Assembly: GCA_964472425.1 (NCBI GenBank)
Contig: CAYYLF010000069.1
Span: forward strand, 1 to 7,847
Direction of reading: 5' to 3'
Source of the DNA: RUG11867 sp964472425
Lineage (GTDB): Bacteria; Bacillota_I; Bacilli_A; RF39; UBA660
Length of the DNA stretch: 7,847 nt
Positions within the stretch are counted from its first letter, which is position 1. Each line of letters begins with the position of its first letter. A program made the position numbers and the translations under genes. The notes under the pieces are model-generated. The model was not told the origin of the DNA. It worked only from the letters and a program-made list of their open reading frames with translations, and searched no databases. Of this stretch, positions 6,635-7,847 are shown in pieces.

Positions 6635-6647
6635 TATGATAGAAGAA

Positions 6648-6655
6648 AAAGGTGG
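6648..6655 (+). promoter_or_regulatory. Ribosome binding site that sets the start at 6661
   Basis: AAAGGTGG ends 5 bases before ATG 6661. An in-frame GTG at 6652 lies inside this site and would leave itself without one, so ATG 6661 is preferred. Confidence 0.7.
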
Positions 6656-6660
6656 CTATT

Positions 6661-7197
6661 ATGAAAACTTGGGAAAAAATCAAAAAGATTTTGATTGTAG
6701 GAATATCCTTGTGTTTATTTTTAATTGTCGGTTTCATAGTATATTGTAAGGTCCAGGAACAAATCTATTATAGAAAGGGGCCGAAGTACGTACCAGAGTT
6801 TTCAGTTTATACTATTTCGAGTGGTTCGATGAGTCCCAACTACAATAAATACGATTTGGTAATCAATAGAAGGATAGATACCGAAGATATAAAAGAAGGC
6901 GATGTCATAACGTTTTTTGCGACTACACGCAGTTTTATGGGGGTGGTTACTCATCGTGTCGTAGGATTTACGGAAGATGAAAAGGGTAGAAAAGCTTTCA
7001 TTACGAAGGGAGACAACAACGACGTGGAAGATGACGATTTTGCGAGGGCTCACAATGTTATAGGAAGGGTCGTCGTAAGGATTCCGTTTATAGGATTCTT
7101 GGGAACTCCTTATGGAATTTTCTTCTTTGTAATCATCGTGTTAGCAAGTGCGATTTTAAAGAAAGTTAAAAAAAGTGAAGAGTTAGAAGTTAGATAA
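6661..7197 (+). CDS. Signal peptidase I, ER-type (SipW-like)
   Basis: The product is 178 residues. It cleaves signal peptides from exported proteins at the outer face of the cytoplasmic membrane. The order of motifs is typical of the S26B (archaeal/ER-type) peptidases: an N-terminal membrane segment (about 10-29), SGSMSP with the nucleophile Ser56, THRVV with His98 in the place where bacterial-type enzymes have the general-base Lys, then TKGDNND with Asp118, IGRVVVRIPFIGFL, and a second membrane segment (about 151-168) before a charged tail. The Ser-His-Asp set is complete, so the enzyme should be active. In Bacillus the homologue SipW processes TasA and its partners; here the neighbouring giant protein ends in a domain of similar appearance, which suggests but does not prove a substrate relation. 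The gene has its own promoter and terminator. Confidence 0.92.
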   Translation: MKTWEKIKKILIVGISLCLFLIVGFIVYCKVQEQIYYRKGPKYVPEFSVYTISSGSMSPNYNKYDLVINRRIDTEDIKEGDVITFFATTRSFMGVVTHRVVGFTEDEKGRKAFITKGDNNDVEDDDFARAHNVIGRVVVRIPFIGFLGTPYGIFFFVIIVLASAILKKVKKSEELEVR

Positions 7198-7211
7198 TGA
7201 CTTCTTTTTTT
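7185..7211 (+). terminator. Rho-independent terminator overlapping the end of the signal peptidase gene
   Basis: A 6-bp stem AGAAGT (7185-7190) / ACTTCT (7200-7205) with a 9-base loop is followed by six T (7206-7211). The 5' arm lies within the last codons and the loop contains the TAA stop (7195-7197). The stem is AT-rich and of moderate strength. Confidence 0.65.
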
Positions 7212-7215
7212 GGCT

Positions 7216-7847
7216 TTAGTTTGATTTGTACGTTTCAAATAGCTTTTTAAAGTGGTATAAAAAAAATTTGTTACGTTTTTGTTTGTCGGCATACTTCTGT
7301 GAGTAATATACCATTTGCTTTTGGTCTACTGTGATGTATTGAACTTTATCGTTACCACTCGTGGTTTTACCTAAGTCATCACGGACTACTCGCATTCTCT
7401 TGGGATGAACTCTCGACTTATGAATGAAAGTAATCTCTTCGCCATTGTCATCTGTTATGATATCCTTCTTGTAATCTTGCTTTAATACCCATGCCTTAAA
7501 TTCTTCGTCTGCTCCTCTTACAGATTGACCATAGACATAGCCGTTTAGTTTCTTAGACTGTTCTATTGAGGTACCTGCGATGTGTATAATGTTATCCGAA
7601 GTGTTAAGCCCTCGGTCGGCGACGACTATAGTTCTTCCTAAGTCGAAGTCTGCTTTTGTCCTTCTGAGGATAGGTATCAACGATTTCTTTTCGGACTCAT
7701 TACCTGGGAATAAATCATAGGCGAGTGGTATATCTGAAGAGTCCATTAGTAGGCCCATTTCAACTATTGGGTCAGGTCTATGATTCTTCTCAGGTCCGCG
7801 TTTCCGAAGACCGGACTTCTTTAACACCGGTTCACCTTTTTCATCTT
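7216..7847 (-). CDS. IS4-superfamily (IS1634-like) transposase, partial and probably C-terminally truncated
   Basis: On the minus strand the frame is open from the right edge (7847) to TAA at 7218-7216, about 210 residues. A GTG at 7827 is not a credible start because coding sequence continues upstream of it (DEKGEPV). The visible part matches the core of DDE transposases of the IS4/IS1634 kind: GPEKNHRPDPIVEMGLLMD, PLAYDLFPGNESE, then TIVVADRGLNTSDNI with the second catalytic Asp in VADRG, and VDQKQMVYYSQKYADKQKR. In related enzymes this last motif is followed by well over 100 further residues containing the Y..R...E (catalytic Glu) region. Here it is followed by only about 18 unrelated-looking residues and a stop. 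I therefore infer a dead remnant. No terminal inverted repeat was found between 7197 and 7280. The element converges on the signal peptidase gene. Confidence 0.75.
   Translation of the reverse strand, partial: DEKGEPVLKKSGLRKRGPEKNHRPDPIVEMGLLMDSSDIPLAYDLFPGNESEKKSLIPILRRTKADFDLGRTIVVADRGLNTSDNIIHIAGTSIEQSKKLNGYVYGQSVRGADEEFKAWVLKQDYKKDIITDDNGEEITFIHKSRVHPKRMRVVRDDLGKTTSGNDKVQYITVDQKQMVYYSQKYADKQKRNKFFLYHFKKLFETYKSN

Noticed and set aside
7110..7292. Minus-strand 60-codon frame as a frameshifted continuation of the transposase
   Set aside because: Its residues do not resemble the missing C-terminal part of the family, and it mostly runs antisense through the signal peptidase gene.

Overview
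The window looks like a chromosomal segment of a low-GC Gram-positive bacterium (Bacillota/Mycoplasmatota-like). It has TATAAT-type promoters with extended -10 elements, purine-rich Shine-Dalgarno sites, U-tract hairpin terminators and an ER-type (SipW-like) signal peptidase. Trp is read from TGG, and no in-frame TGA occurs in the large genes, so the standard bacterial code fits. A gut Firmicute is plausible, but the sequence alone does not fix the genus.

Layout from left to right: (1) positions 2-232, the 3' end of a gene for a small membrane protein of unknown function, followed by a hairpin terminator; (2) positions 323-1153, a polytopic membrane protein resembling the DUF2238/YjdF group; (3) positions 1327-6564, a giant 1745-residue surface protein that dominates the window; (4) positions 6661-7197, a SipW-like signal peptidase I with its own promoter and terminator; (5) positions 7216-7847 on the minus strand, part of an IS4-superfamily (IS1634-like) transposase, apparently missing its C-terminal part and running off the right edge.

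The giant protein is the striking element. A 46-residue, highly acidic cytoplasmic tail precedes one membrane segment (about residues 47-70). There follows a cysteine- and aspartate-rich array of exactly 112 units (residues 179-1518, nucleotides 1861-5880). All but two units are 12 residues long, with the pattern N-C-D-x-[D/N]-x-D-[G/K]-x-C-D-x. The array ends in a cadherin-like beta-sandwich domain (about 1526-1611) and a final beta-rich domain (about 1614-1745) resembling the exported partners of SipW-type peptidases. Each unit carries an EF-hand/thrombospondin-type-3-like DxDxDG loop. I infer a long, rigid, calcium-loaded, disulfide-stapled stalk that displays the C-terminal domains away from the cell.

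Two regularities were counted by hand and are not explained by simple family membership. First, all 232 cysteines fall into 116 C-x3-C pairs, and pairs are kept or lost as a unit. Second, the residue after N-C-D and the last residue of the same unit are coupled: 45 of 45 units with Asp at position 4 end in Arg, against 2 of 67 of the others. The signal peptidase next door may process the giant protein or a partner, but each gene has its own promoter and terminator, so this link is inferred from context.
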